From: Dysgonomonas sp.
Lineage (GTDB): Bacteria; Bacteroidota; Bacteroidia; Bacteroidales; Dysgonomonadaceae
DNA: 12,604 bases
Reading direction: 5' to 3'
Assembly: GCA_003523545.1 (NCBI GenBank)
Contig: DQAM01000146.1
Coordinates: forward strand, 1-12,604
A program made the translations under genes and the position numbers. Shown one piece after another: positions 6,334 through 12,604 of this stretch. Numbering within the stretch: the first letter of the stretch is position 1; each line of letters begins with the position of its first letter. The notes under the pieces are model-generated. The model did no database searches. It was not told where the DNA came from and saw only the letters and a list, made by a program, of their open reading frames with translations.

Positions 6334-7641
6334 ATGTTTCAATATAAAACCCTTCAGGCTAAAGCATGTATCTACTTTGCATCAGGATTTACCCTGTTGT
6401 GGGTGATTTGTAATATTGTTCTTTATTACGAATTCCAAAAAACGATCTGGGATAATTTCGACAAACAGATGAGTACCCAGGCATCTCTTATATTGAATAG
6501 CACCAGTATTGATCCCAGATTGGTTCCTCTACCGCAAAGCGGAGAAAATTTCATGATCGTATATAACGATTTTTATGGAACATCAGATACACTCTTTGTT
6601 CCTCCACCGGAACTATTGAATAAATTACAGCTAGAAAGACACATCCATCTTGAAGCAGAAATATCGGAAGGTAAACTCTCAATAATATACTCAATTCCAT
6701 CTGATGGAATCGACAAATCGATACGCAAAATAAACTACATCTTTAGTCTGGCGTTTATTGTCGAAATTATTCTGGCTGTCGTGATTGGATATTGGTTGTC
6801 CAGAAAACTAATTAGACCTGTGAAGAATGTTATAGAACTAGCTGACTCCACAGATCTACAAAACAATACATTATTGCTTGAGGAGCCAAAAGGAAAAGAC
6901 GAATTGAAAGACCTTATAATGTCTTTCAACCGCATGCTCCTTCGGATCAGAGAGCAAAGTGATTTACAAAAGACTTTCTTTGCATCTGCATCACACGAAC
7001 TCCGTACTCCGCTAAGTATTATGCAGACGCGTCTCCAGATACTTTTGCTAGACGATGAAACGACCGCTGAAGCAAAGAAGATATATGAAGAACAACTCGC
7101 GGATGTAAAGCGAATGGTCGCAATGGTAAATGATTTCCTACTGATGAGCGAATTGCAGAACGGAAATATGCAGGTAAACAAGACGGAATGTAATCTGTCT
7201 GACATAATTACAACGATAATAGCTCGGAATAAGGAACAAAAAAACAACCGGAACCTGAATTTTAAAATATCTTTTATTCCTTCCGATGGTTCATTTACAG
7301 TAAATGCTGACGAAGATAAATTGTATATGATACTGCACAATCTGATTACAAATTCTTTAAAATATTCGCCTGCCTCATCTGTCATTGAGATATTGTTGCA
7401 GGAAATAAAAAAGAATCATATCAGTATCTGTGTAAAGAACGATATCCGGGAAGGCATAACACCTAAGATATCTATGTTAAAAAAATCTTTTTATCATTCC
7501 AAGCCTCTTAAAGGGGAAGGCTCCGGATTGGGTTTATGGATTGCCAATAAGTTATCAGAAATAAGTAACTTTAACCTGGCTGTTTCAATAAAAGATAATA
7601 CTTTTGAGGCAACTTTGCATCTGTGGAATAATTGTGAATAA
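6334..7641 (+). CDS. Membrane sensor histidine kinase with HAMP domain
   Basis: A 435-residue kinase, partner of the preceding response regulator. It has two membrane helices (about 11-31 and 134-155) bracketing a periplasmic sensor segment of about 100 residues with no recognised fold. A HAMP linker (about 156-208) follows. The HisKA dimerisation helix carries phospho-acceptor H221 in FFASASHELRTPLSI, and the ATPase domain follows. The N box is intact (HNLITNSLKYS, N336 and N340), as is the G2 box (GEGSGLGL, 394-401). The G1 box is altered: at D370 the expected DxGxG reads DIREG, keeping the aspartate and last glycine but losing the middle one. It should still bind ATP. The signal sensed is unknown. 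Confidence 0.93.
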   Translation: MFQYKTLQAKACIYFASGFTLLWVICNIVLYYEFQKTIWDNFDKQMSTQASLILNSTSIDPRLVPLPQSGENFMIVYNDFYGTSDTLFVPPPELLNKLQLERHIHLEAEISEGKLSIIYSIPSDGIDKSIRKINYIFSLAFIVEIILAVVIGYWLSRKLIRPVKNVIELADSTDLQNNTLLLEEPKGKDELKDLIMSFNRMLLRIREQSDLQKTFFASASHELRTPLSIMQTRLQILLLDDETTAEAKKIYEEQLADVKRMVAMVNDFLLMSELQNGNMQVNKTECNLSDIITTIIARNKEQKNNRNLNFKISFIPSDGSFTVNADEDKLYMILHNLITNSLKYSPASSVIEILLQEIKKNHISICVKNDIREGITPKISMLKKSFYHSKPLKGEGSGLGLWIANKLSEISNFNLAVSIKDNTFEATLHLWNNCE

Positions 7642-7728
7642 GGCTCCTACTCCCTAAAAAGGATTTAAAGGTGTAACGCATACGCTTTCAATTCACTCTT
7701 ATTTTGTTTAGAAAGGACAGAATAATAT

Positions 7729-7760
7729 ATGGGATGGAAGACAAAAATCCATCCCATTTG
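7729..7760 (+). terminator. Hairpin terminator after the histidine kinase
   Basis: ATGGGATGGA (7729-7738) pairs perfectly with TCCATCCCAT (7748-7757) around a nine-base loop (AGACAAAAA), 87 bases past the kinase stop codon. Only a short T run follows (TTG), so termination on the plus strand may be moderate. Because the stem is symmetrical it may also help end the convergent transcript coming from 8708. Confidence 0.6.
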
Positions 7761-7792
7761 TAAAGTAATTATACCCTCGACTTTATAACTTT

Positions 7793-7859
7793 TAGTATCT
7801 CCGGTTGGATAATATCGAAAAATCTAAGATTATCTTTCAAAGTAAATTTCGAGATACTA
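7793..7859 (-). repeat. Inverted repeat beginning at the stop codon of the TonB-C protein gene
   Basis: TAGTATCTC (7793-7801) is the exact reverse complement of GAGATACTA (7851-7859), which overlaps the TAG stop codon of the minus-strand gene. Inside the 49-base loop a second shorter pair, GATAAT (7808-7813) and ATTATC (7829-7834), could fold. In the mRNA this would give a two-level 3' hairpin, perhaps protecting the end of the transcript. It lacks a T tract. Confidence 0.35.
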
Positions 7860-8708
7860 TGGAAGTTTAAAGCTAATAGGTAAAACGTATCTGGTGGCAA
7901 CTTTTTTTCCTTTGTTTTCGCCCGGAATCCAATCGGGCATTGATTTTACTATCCGTTCCGCTTCTTTTGCTAAAACCAATGAAGTCCCGGTACATTTATC
8001 GTTGTGCCGGCAACGGACAACACCGAAAACATCGGAAATCTCTCCTGTCGGCGATACAATGAACTGTACCATTACATTTCCTTCTTCCTTGTGTTTTATT
8101 GCTTCGGCAGGATATTGCATATTACTAGATATAAATTTTTTCATTGCACTTATTCCGCCGGGAAATTGAGGTAGCTTGTCAGCAGTAACGAAAACTTCGC
8201 CTTGGTATTGTTGTGGTGGTAGTGGAGGTGAAGGATATAATTTTATTTTGCCGTTTTCCTGTTTATAAACCCCATTAAGCAGATAAGTTGTCCGTACTAT
8301 TTCTCCGTTAGCACGTTTGCCGGGATGCCATTTCGTCATCGTTTTTACTACGCGCAGTACTTCGGCATCTAAGGCTGGATAAGTTCCCGCATAAGTACTA
8401 AAACTATTCACAGAACCGTCTTTTTCTACTATAAAGTGTGTAATCACACTGTTGTCGCTTCTGTTTAATATTATTCCTGCGGGTAAACGCACGTTATCAT
8501 TTATATATTGCCATTCATCCCCTCCCGAATACTTTGGTAAAGTTCCTCCTTCCCTTAGAAGATGAGTATCTTTTACCAGGTCATCTTCTAAAATACCGGC
8601 TGTTTCATTTTTTAATGCTTTTTGCTCAAAGCCTCCACCATTCTCTTTTGCATTTAATGCATTGATTACAAACAATAAGCTAAATAAGATGAGAATTGAT
8701 TTTTTCAT
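7857..8708 (-). CDS. Secreted protein with two TonB C-terminal-like domains
   Basis: A 283-residue protein with signal peptide 1-20 (INALNA, then KENGG) and no further membrane helix, so it is probably soluble in the periplasm. Domain B (about 178-283) is a good TonB C-terminal match: LPQFPGGISAMKKFISSNMQYPAEA, then GNVMVQFIVSPTGEISDV, then a DWIPGENKGKKVATRYVLPISF end. Domain A (about 57-149) has the same plan in weaker form: LPKYSGGDEWQYINDNVRLPAG, then THFIVEKDGSV, then KWHPGKRANGEIVRTTYLL. A proline-rich linker (PSPPLPPQQ, about 159-167) joins them. Domain B has a small insert with two cysteines (C233 and C239, CRHNDKC). A classical TonB would have an N-terminal membrane anchor and one such domain, so this is not a standard energy transducer. 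It may bind receptors or other envelope proteins. Confidence 0.85.
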   Translation of the reverse strand: MKKSILILFSLLFVINALNAKENGGGFEQKALKNETAGILEDDLVKDTHLLREGGTLPKYSGGDEWQYINDNVRLPAGIILNRSDNSVITHFIVEKDGSVNSFSTYAGTYPALDAEVLRVVKTMTKWHPGKRANGEIVRTTYLLNGVYKQENGKIKLYPSPPLPPQQYQGEVFVTADKLPQFPGGISAMKKFISSNMQYPAEAIKHKEEGNVMVQFIVSPTGEISDVFGVVRCRHNDKCTGTSLVLAKEAERIVKSMPDWIPGENKGKKVATRYVLPISFKLP

Positions 8709-8710
8709 AA

Positions 8711-8792
8711 TTACGTATATTTTTATAATACCTGAATTAATAGTAGCTACTTATGAAAAGTAGTTCTACTATTTTTTAGTAAATATACGTAA
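8711..8792. promoter_or_regulatory. Nested inverted-repeat array at the promoter of the TonB-C protein gene
   Basis: An outer pair of exact 12-base inverted repeats, TTACGTATATTT (8711-8722) and AAATATACGTAA (8781-8792), brackets an array of alternating AGTAG/CTACT units. These are AGTAGCTACT (8742-8751, perfect palindrome), AAGTAG (8758-8763, pairing with CTACTT at 8747-8752) and AGTAG-TT-CTACT (8759-8770). The right outer arm overlaps the predicted -7 box, the array lies at the transcription start and early leader, and the left outer arm ends next to the start codon at 8708. This looks like an operator. The regulator is unknown; the adjacent XRE-type protein is one candidate. Confidence 0.55.
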
Positions 8793-8810
8793 ATATTGTA
8801 TCGATGCAAA
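8780..8810 (-). promoter_or_regulatory. Promoter of the TonB-C protein gene
   Basis: On the minus strand, TTTG (8810-8807) is followed after 19 bases by TATATTTA (8787-8780). This is the Bacteroides -33/-7 arrangement with correct spacing and one mismatch in the -7 box. Transcription would begin near 8773 and leave a leader of about 64 bases before the ATG at 8708. Confidence 0.65.
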
Positions 8811-8848
8811 TTATTATAATAAAAAAATTACGGGAATATTAATTATAT

Positions 8849-9256
8849 TTACTTTCTTTCTTTCAACACCTCGTGCAGTAAAGAAATAGCTTCCTCTTTT
8901 TCTTTCAGCATCCTTTCATATAAAGCTATCTTTTCATCATATAATTCAACAACTTTATCTATAGGATTAAATGTAGGCTGATTGAATATTGAACCAGAAT
9001 TATCATGTAATGTACTTGAGATAATATTAATTGCAGTTCCCTGTTCAAGTTCAGTAATAGCTTCAACAGGAATATCAAGGACTTTTGCAATCTTATCTAA
9101 GATTTCAGGCTCTAATTTTTCTTTTTTTTCGTAAAGCGAGAGTGTAGCTTGTGAAACTCCGATTTTGTCGGCAAGTACATCCTGATTGATATTCCTCCAT
9201 TCTCTCCAACGGCGGACATTAGCCCCGTGGTTATTATTTTTTACTCCTGCGTCCAT
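8849..9256 (-). CDS. XRE-family helix-turn-helix regulator with C-terminal coiled coil
   Basis: A 135-residue DNA-binding protein. The Cro/C1-type helix-turn-helix covers about residues 13-65 (RRWREWRNINQDVLADKIGV, then SQATLSLYEKKEKLEP and EILDKIAKVLDI). After a polar linker, the C-terminus (about 99-135) is a long charged helix with heptad-like hydrophobics (VVELYDEKIALYERMLKEKE, then EAISLLHEVLKERK), probably a dimerisation coiled coil. The frame extends 23 codons upstream to 9325, but I chose the ATG at 9256. The extra residues (with KFLFLHKTNCNYI) are unlike an XRE start, and a perfect -7 box lies inside them. Targets are unknown; it could control itself, the adjacent TonB-C protein gene, or the ABC operon 84 bases upstream. 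Confidence 0.85.
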   Translation of the reverse strand: MDAGVKNNNHGANVRRWREWRNINQDVLADKIGVSQATLSLYEKKEKLEPEILDKIAKVLDIPVEAITELEQGTAINIISSTLHDNSGSIFNQPTFNPIDKVVELYDEKIALYERMLKEKEEAISLLHEVLKERK

Positions 9257-9280
9257 AATGTAGTTGCAATTCGTTTTATG

Positions 9281-9288
9281 CAAAAATA
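9281..9288 (-). promoter_or_regulatory. -7 box of the XRE regulator gene
   Basis: TATTTTTG on the minus strand (9288-9281) matches the consensus TAnnTTTG exactly, 24 bases before the ATG at 9256, giving a short leader. No clear -33 TTTG is visible. The box makes the regulator a separate transcript from the ABC operon and supports the downstream start codon. Confidence 0.5.
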
Positions 9289-9340
9289 AGAATTTAATTT
9301 TGCCTGATGGAATATAACCTTGCAATATGGTGAAAAATTT

Positions 9341-10441
9341 TTACCCGTTGGTCTTCCTGTAGCTGATAACCGCCAGTGTGTTAAAAACAACCACAAATAC
9401 TGTTATTTTCAATATCTGCGGTAAAATATCCATCAGTCCGCTTCCTTTCAGATAGATAGAACGGATGACTTCTACAAAATAACGCAAGGGGTTAAACCAG
9501 GTAACTACCTGAGCCCAATGGGGCATATTGCTTACCGGGGTAAACATACCGCTAAGCAAAATGAAGATAATCAGGAAGAAGAATATCATAAACATAGCTT
9601 GCTGCTGGCTTCTGGCAAAATTGGATATCATCAGCCCGAAACCGGAAAAAGCAAGCAGATAAAGGAAAGAGAATATATAGATATTTATATAATGACCAGC
9701 AGGGCTAAGACCGTAGATAAGCCAGGCAATAAACATAGCCGCAGTCAGCAGGCATAAACCTATGATCCAGAAAGGAATGAGTTTGCCAAGCAGAAAAACA
9801 TATTTGGGGATAGGCGTTACATTTATCTGCTCCATTGTACCGATTTCTTTTTCACGCACGATATTTATTGCCGAAAGCATGCCGCCTATCAGCGTAACGA
9901 GTATAACCATAATGCCGGGTACCATATAATCCTGATAACGCATCTTCGTATTAAAACGGTAATACGGCTCGATGCTTATAGGACTTTGCACACCTTGTGA
10001 CGTTATTTCACTATTGTAATCGGTAACGATCTGCGTAATATACGATAAACCCAGACCTGCTTTCTGGCCATTAACAGCATTGATAGACATCATCAGCTTT
10101 ACGGGCTGGTTGATGATAAGGTTTTTTTCGAAATTGCCGGGTATTTCCAGTATCAGATCTGCTTCATTCTGTTCGATGCTTCTCAGAGCATGGGTGTAGG
10201 TATCCGCATAATCAGTTAAACGGAAATATCCCGAGGATGCCGCTTTTTCGATCAATCTGCCCGAAACAGTGCTTTTATCATTGTCCACTACACTCAATGA
10301 TATGTTCCGTTGCTCAAAAGTGGCCGCCCACGGCAGGATAATAAGCTGTAAGACAGGCATGGCTATAATGAGCCGCAACATAAATTTATTACGTATGATT
10401 TGCAGAAACTCCTTTTTCAATAAAAATCCGAGTGCTTTCAT
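9341..10441 (-). CDS. ABC-2 type exporter permease, second subunit (YbhR/YhhJ-like)
   Basis: A 366-residue inner-membrane subunit of an ABC exporter. One N-terminal membrane helix (about 24-42) is followed by a large extracytoplasmic domain (about 45-170, with VVDNDKSTVSGRLIEKAAS and ADLILEIPGNFEKNL), then about five helices in the second half. The cytoplasmic coupling motif REKEIGTMEQINVTPI follows the second helix, as in YbhS/YbhR-type permeases. The closing region FNPLRYFVEVIRSIYLKG is also typical. Its ATG overlaps the stop of the upstream permease by four bases (ATGA), so the two are translationally coupled and probably form a heterodimer. The substrate cannot be told; relatives export drugs, bile-like compounds or cell-envelope molecules. 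Confidence 0.92.
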   Translation of the reverse strand: MKALGFLLKKEFLQIIRNKFMLRLIIAMPVLQLIILPWAATFEQRNISLSVVDNDKSTVSGRLIEKAASSGYFRLTDYADTYTHALRSIEQNEADLILEIPGNFEKNLIINQPVKLMMSINAVNGQKAGLGLSYITQIVTDYNSEITSQGVQSPISIEPYYRFNTKMRYQDYMVPGIMVILVTLIGGMLSAINIVREKEIGTMEQINVTPIPKYVFLLGKLIPFWIIGLCLLTAAMFIAWLIYGLSPAGHYINIYIFSFLYLLAFSGFGLMISNFARSQQQAMFMIFFFLIIFILLSGMFTPVSNMPHWAQVVTWFNPLRYFVEVIRSIYLKGSGLMDILPQILKITVFVVVFNTLAVISYRKTNG

Positions 10442-11538
10442 AACCTGTTTTTAAACTTTTTAATACTAGCAGCAAGCAATATAAATGTCATAAGCAGCAA
10501 TATAGAGAACTGCATCCATATCGATTCCAGCCCCAGCCCTTTTATCATTACATCCCGCAAAGCCTCTATAAACCAGCGCGCAGGGATAATGAACGATATT
10601 ACCCGTAAGATAGCAGGCATGCTTTCGATAGGAAAGATGAGACCCGAAAGCAGCATCGACGGCAGCATCAATCCGACTGTGGATGCCAGCATTGCTGTCT
10701 GCTGTGTCTTCGTGATGGACGATATGAGGAGACCCAGCGCCAGAGCAGAAAACGTAAAAACAATGCTGAGCGACATGATCAGGACAAGGCTTCCTGCAAC
10801 GGGTACATCAAGTACAAAGTATGACAGCACCAGTATGGATATCACATTGAGTATGGAAATTACCAGATAGGGTGCAGCTTTTGACAGGATAATGGTTACC
10901 GGGCGCAACGGGGATACCAGTAGTATTTCCATCGTACCCGTTTCGTTTTCCCTTACTATAGATACAGATGTCATCATAGCGCAGATAAGCATCATTATCA
11001 TACCGATAAGCCCGGGAACAAAATTATAGGCACTTACCATTTGAGGATTATAAAGCATTTTTACTTCAGTATCGATAAACCGGGGAGTCATATTTACATT
11101 CTGTTCCCGTTGGAACTGCATAATAGCCAATTGCATGTAATTCACCAATGTGGATGCTTCGTTAGGGTCGGAGGCATCTACAATAATTTGTATGCTGCTG
11201 TTGCCTGTGTGCACAACATCATTAGCGAATTGAGAGGGAAAGATAAGGGCCAGCTTGCATTCTCCCCTCCGGAAAGCCTTATCTACGTCTTTGGCTGTAT
11301 GAGCATAGCTTTCGAGGGTAAAATAAGCGTTGCCGTTCAATTTCTCGACTAATTTTCGCGAAAGTGTGGATTTCGATTCATCCAGCACGACAAAACTTGT
11401 ATTCTTCAATTCGGTAGAAACGGCAAAACCCAATATCAGCAATAATATTACAGGCAAAATAAGCATGATTACCAGCGTCAGCGTGTCGCGTGTTATGTGA
11501 TAAAATTCTTTGCGTACAAAACTGAGAAACTGTTTCAT
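10438..11538 (-). CDS. ABC-2 type exporter permease, first subunit (YbhS-like)
   Basis: A 366-residue permease, the same length and plan as its downstream partner. It has an N-terminal helix (about 20-42, TLVIMLILPVILLLILGFAV), an extracytoplasmic domain (about 43-170, with VVLDESKSTLSRKLVEKLNG and KLALIFPSQFANDVV), then five further helices. The coupling motif RENETGTMEILLVSPLRP is very clear, and the closing IPARWFIEALRDVMIKG fits the family. It overlaps the upstream ATPase gene by four bases and the downstream permease by four. The pair likely arose by gene duplication, since both domain order and motifs repeat. It would pump substrate from the cell with a periplasmic fusion protein not seen in this window. 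Confidence 0.92.
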   Translation of the reverse strand: MKQFLSFVRKEFYHITRDTLTLVIMLILPVILLLILGFAVSTELKNTSFVVLDESKSTLSRKLVEKLNGNAYFTLESYAHTAKDVDKAFRRGECKLALIFPSQFANDVVHTGNSSIQIIVDASDPNEASTLVNYMQLAIMQFQREQNVNMTPRFIDTEVKMLYNPQMVSAYNFVPGLIGMIMMLICAMMTSVSIVRENETGTMEILLVSPLRPVTIILSKAAPYLVISILNVISILVLSYFVLDVPVAGSLVLIMSLSIVFTFSALALGLLISSITKTQQTAMLASTVGLMLPSMLLSGLIFPIESMPAILRVISFIIPARWFIEALRDVMIKGLGLESIWMQFSILLLMTFILLAASIKKFKNRL

Positions 11539-12272
11539 GATTCAACTCTTTTTGCCTGCCGTGCCAACGACTGAAATACATCACCTATTGATGCTGCTTT
11601 ATATTTCGATTTCAGTTGAGCCGGAGAACCGAGAGCCTCGATGCGTCCATCGACCATGATGGATACCCGGTTGCAGTACTCGGCTTCGTCCATATAATGA
11701 GTAGTCACAAATGCCGTAATTCCACGGTCTGCGGCCCTGTATATCATCTCCCAGAAAGTACGGCGGGCGATAGGATCGACTCCGCCTGTCGGTTCGTCGA
11801 GAAACACTATCCGAGGCGTATGGAAGGTAGATACGGCAAATGATACCTTTTGTTTTATGCCCAGAGGCAGAGAAGCTGCAAGCATATCTTTTTCGGTTTG
11901 TAAGCCTAGTTCTGCGATAACTTTCCCGCTTTTTTCGTTAATCTCTTTCCGGCTCATACCGTATATACCACCAAATAATTCAAGATTTTCGGCTGTTGTC
12001 AAATCTTCATACAAGGAGAATTTCTGGCTCATATAGCCGATATTCCGTTTTATCTTCTCAGTATCCCTGTAGATATCGAAGCCCGCTACCTTGCCTTGTC
12101 CTGATGTGGGATTGAGTAATCCGCAGAGCATACGCATAGCCGTTGTTTTTCCTGCACCGTTAGCACCCAGGAATCCGAATATTTCACCCTGATCCACATC
12201 AAATGTGATACGGTCGACAGCCGTAAAACTGCCGAATCTTTTAGTCAGTTCTTTTACATCAATTGCTTTCAT
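11535..12272 (-). CDS. ABC exporter ATPase, second ATP-binding subunit
   Basis: A 245-residue ATPase that powers the two permeases. The Walker A motif is GANGAGKT (36-43), with Q-loop Q83 (GYMSQKF). Walker B is RIVFLDEPTGGVDP (D159 and catalytic E160), and the switch histidine is H192 (VTTHYMDEAE). The ABC signature, normally LSGGxxQ, reads LPLGIKQ (135-141), an LPLG form that I recall from the second ATP-binding half of YbhF-like proteins; that recollection is unverified. It overlaps the upstream ATPase gene by 14 bases and the downstream permease by four, so the four genes form one tight operon. Enterobacterial YbhF carries both ATPases in one chain; here they are separate genes. Confidence 0.94.
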   Translation of the reverse strand: MKAIDVKELTKRFGSFTAVDRITFDVDQGEIFGFLGANGAGKTTAMRMLCGLLNPTSGQGKVAGFDIYRDTEKIKRNIGYMSQKFSLYEDLTTAENLELFGGIYGMSRKEINEKSGKVIAELGLQTEKDMLAASLPLGIKQKVSFAVSTFHTPRIVFLDEPTGGVDPIARRTFWEMIYRAADRGITAFVTTHYMDEAEYCNRVSIMVDGRIEALGSPAQLKSKYKAASIGDVFQSLARQAKRVES

Positions 12273-12604
12273 GGCTCATGAGTTGTATAAAACAATCCTC
12301 GATAGAAGGTTTAATCTCGGTTATTTCAATATCCGGATAATCAATATGTGTATCGTTGTCCTTAAAAATTACATGCAGGTATTCACCCGATATATAGCAG
12401 GAATATATATTCCTTTGACCTTTGATAGTCTCGAGTAAGTGGTAATTATTTCCGGCTTTAAGAGCATATAATAGATAGGGAAAATCATCTACAATTTGTG
12501 CGGGTGTGTCGACGGATAAGATTTTGCCTTCCTGTATCAATGCGATCCGGTCACATTTGGCGGCTTCGTCCATATACGGAGTAGAAACCATGATGGTAAT
12601 ACCC
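12259..12604 (-). CDS. ABC exporter ATPase, first ATP-binding subunit (partial)
   Basis: Only the C-terminal 115 residues or so lie in the window; the gene continues past the right edge. The visible part starts in the switch region (GITIMVSTPYMDEAAKCDRI), followed by the typical ATPase end with IALIQEGKILSVDTPAQI, and then a C-terminal extension to SIEDCFIQLMSHESN. The switch position, normally histidine in xTHxMDEA, is proline (STPYMDEA). Walker A, Walker B and signature are outside the window. Its end overlaps the start of the second ATPase by 14 bases, so the two are likely coupled and form a heterodimer. An HlyD-like fusion protein and a TolC-like channel would be expected upstream, judging from related operons. 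Confidence 0.88.
   Translation of the reverse strand, partial: GITIMVSTPYMDEAAKCDRIALIQEGKILSVDTPAQIVDDFPYLLYALKAGNNYHLLETIKGQRNIYSCYISGEYLHVIFKDNDTHIDYPDIEITEIKPSIEDCFIQLMSHESN

Noticed and set aside
6735..7385. 216-codon antisense frame within the histidine kinase gene
   Set aside because: It lies opposite the kinase helices and is rich in Ser and Arg, as expected from reverse reading. The sense frame has all kinase motifs, so this is a shadow.
9257..9325. Upstream start of the XRE regulator (23 extra residues)
   Set aside because: A perfect -7 box (9281-9288) lies within this stretch, and the extra residues do not resemble an XRE N-terminus. The ATG at 9256 is better.
1..12604. CRISPR array, tRNA or rRNA gene, insertion sequence, or phage attachment site
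   Set aside because: Read for regular direct repeats, tRNA-like cloverleaf arms, transposase or integrase motifs and terminal inverted repeats. None was found. The short repeats described are promoter-scale only.

Overview
The window looks like chromosomal DNA from a member of the Bacteroidota, most likely Bacteroidales. The evidence is an AT-rich composition, a TonB-dependent receptor with an N-terminal carboxypeptidase-D-like domain, small outer-membrane barrels and TonB-C proteins, and several boxes matching the Bacteroides promoter (-33 TTTG, -7 TAnnTTTG). The genus cannot be fixed from the sequence. I see no tRNA, rRNA, CRISPR array, insertion sequence or phage gene.

Layout. (1) 1-313 holds no convincing gene. 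(2) A leftward cluster, 3851 down to 314, encodes a CPBP-type membrane protease homologue, a 58-residue protein resembling the dimerisation half of HU, and a 785-residue TonB-dependent receptor. (3) 3852-4174 is a divergent control region with two matching promoters and two in-phase palindromes. (4) A rightward group follows: an outer-membrane beta-barrel protein and a His-rich periplasmic protein with an internal duplication (closed by a strong terminator), then an OmpR-type response regulator and its histidine kinase. (5) Leftward from 8708 is a secreted protein with two TonB-C-like domains, whose promoter region carries a nested array of inverted repeats. (6) A short XRE-type regulator lies at 8849-9256. 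(7) From the right edge down to 9341 runs an overlapping operon of two ABC ATPases (the first cut by the window edge) and two ABC-2 permeases, an exporter of the YbhF/YbhS/YbhR type. Its fusion protein and TolC partner would be expected beyond 12604.

How the parts may work together. Regions 2-4 look like one cell-envelope module: surface receptor, membrane protease homologue, barrel protein, periplasmic protein and two-component system. The strongest new evidence is that the divergent promoters of the protease and barrel genes share an 11-base element (TCTCATTTTCA) at exactly the same 22-base distance from their -7 boxes, with further matches downstream of the boxes. That suggests co-regulation, possibly by the adjacent two-component system; the link to that regulator is inference. 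The ABC operon is separate. Its two ATPases carry degenerate residues that fall in the same composite ATP site, so one catalytic and one non-catalytic site are predicted.
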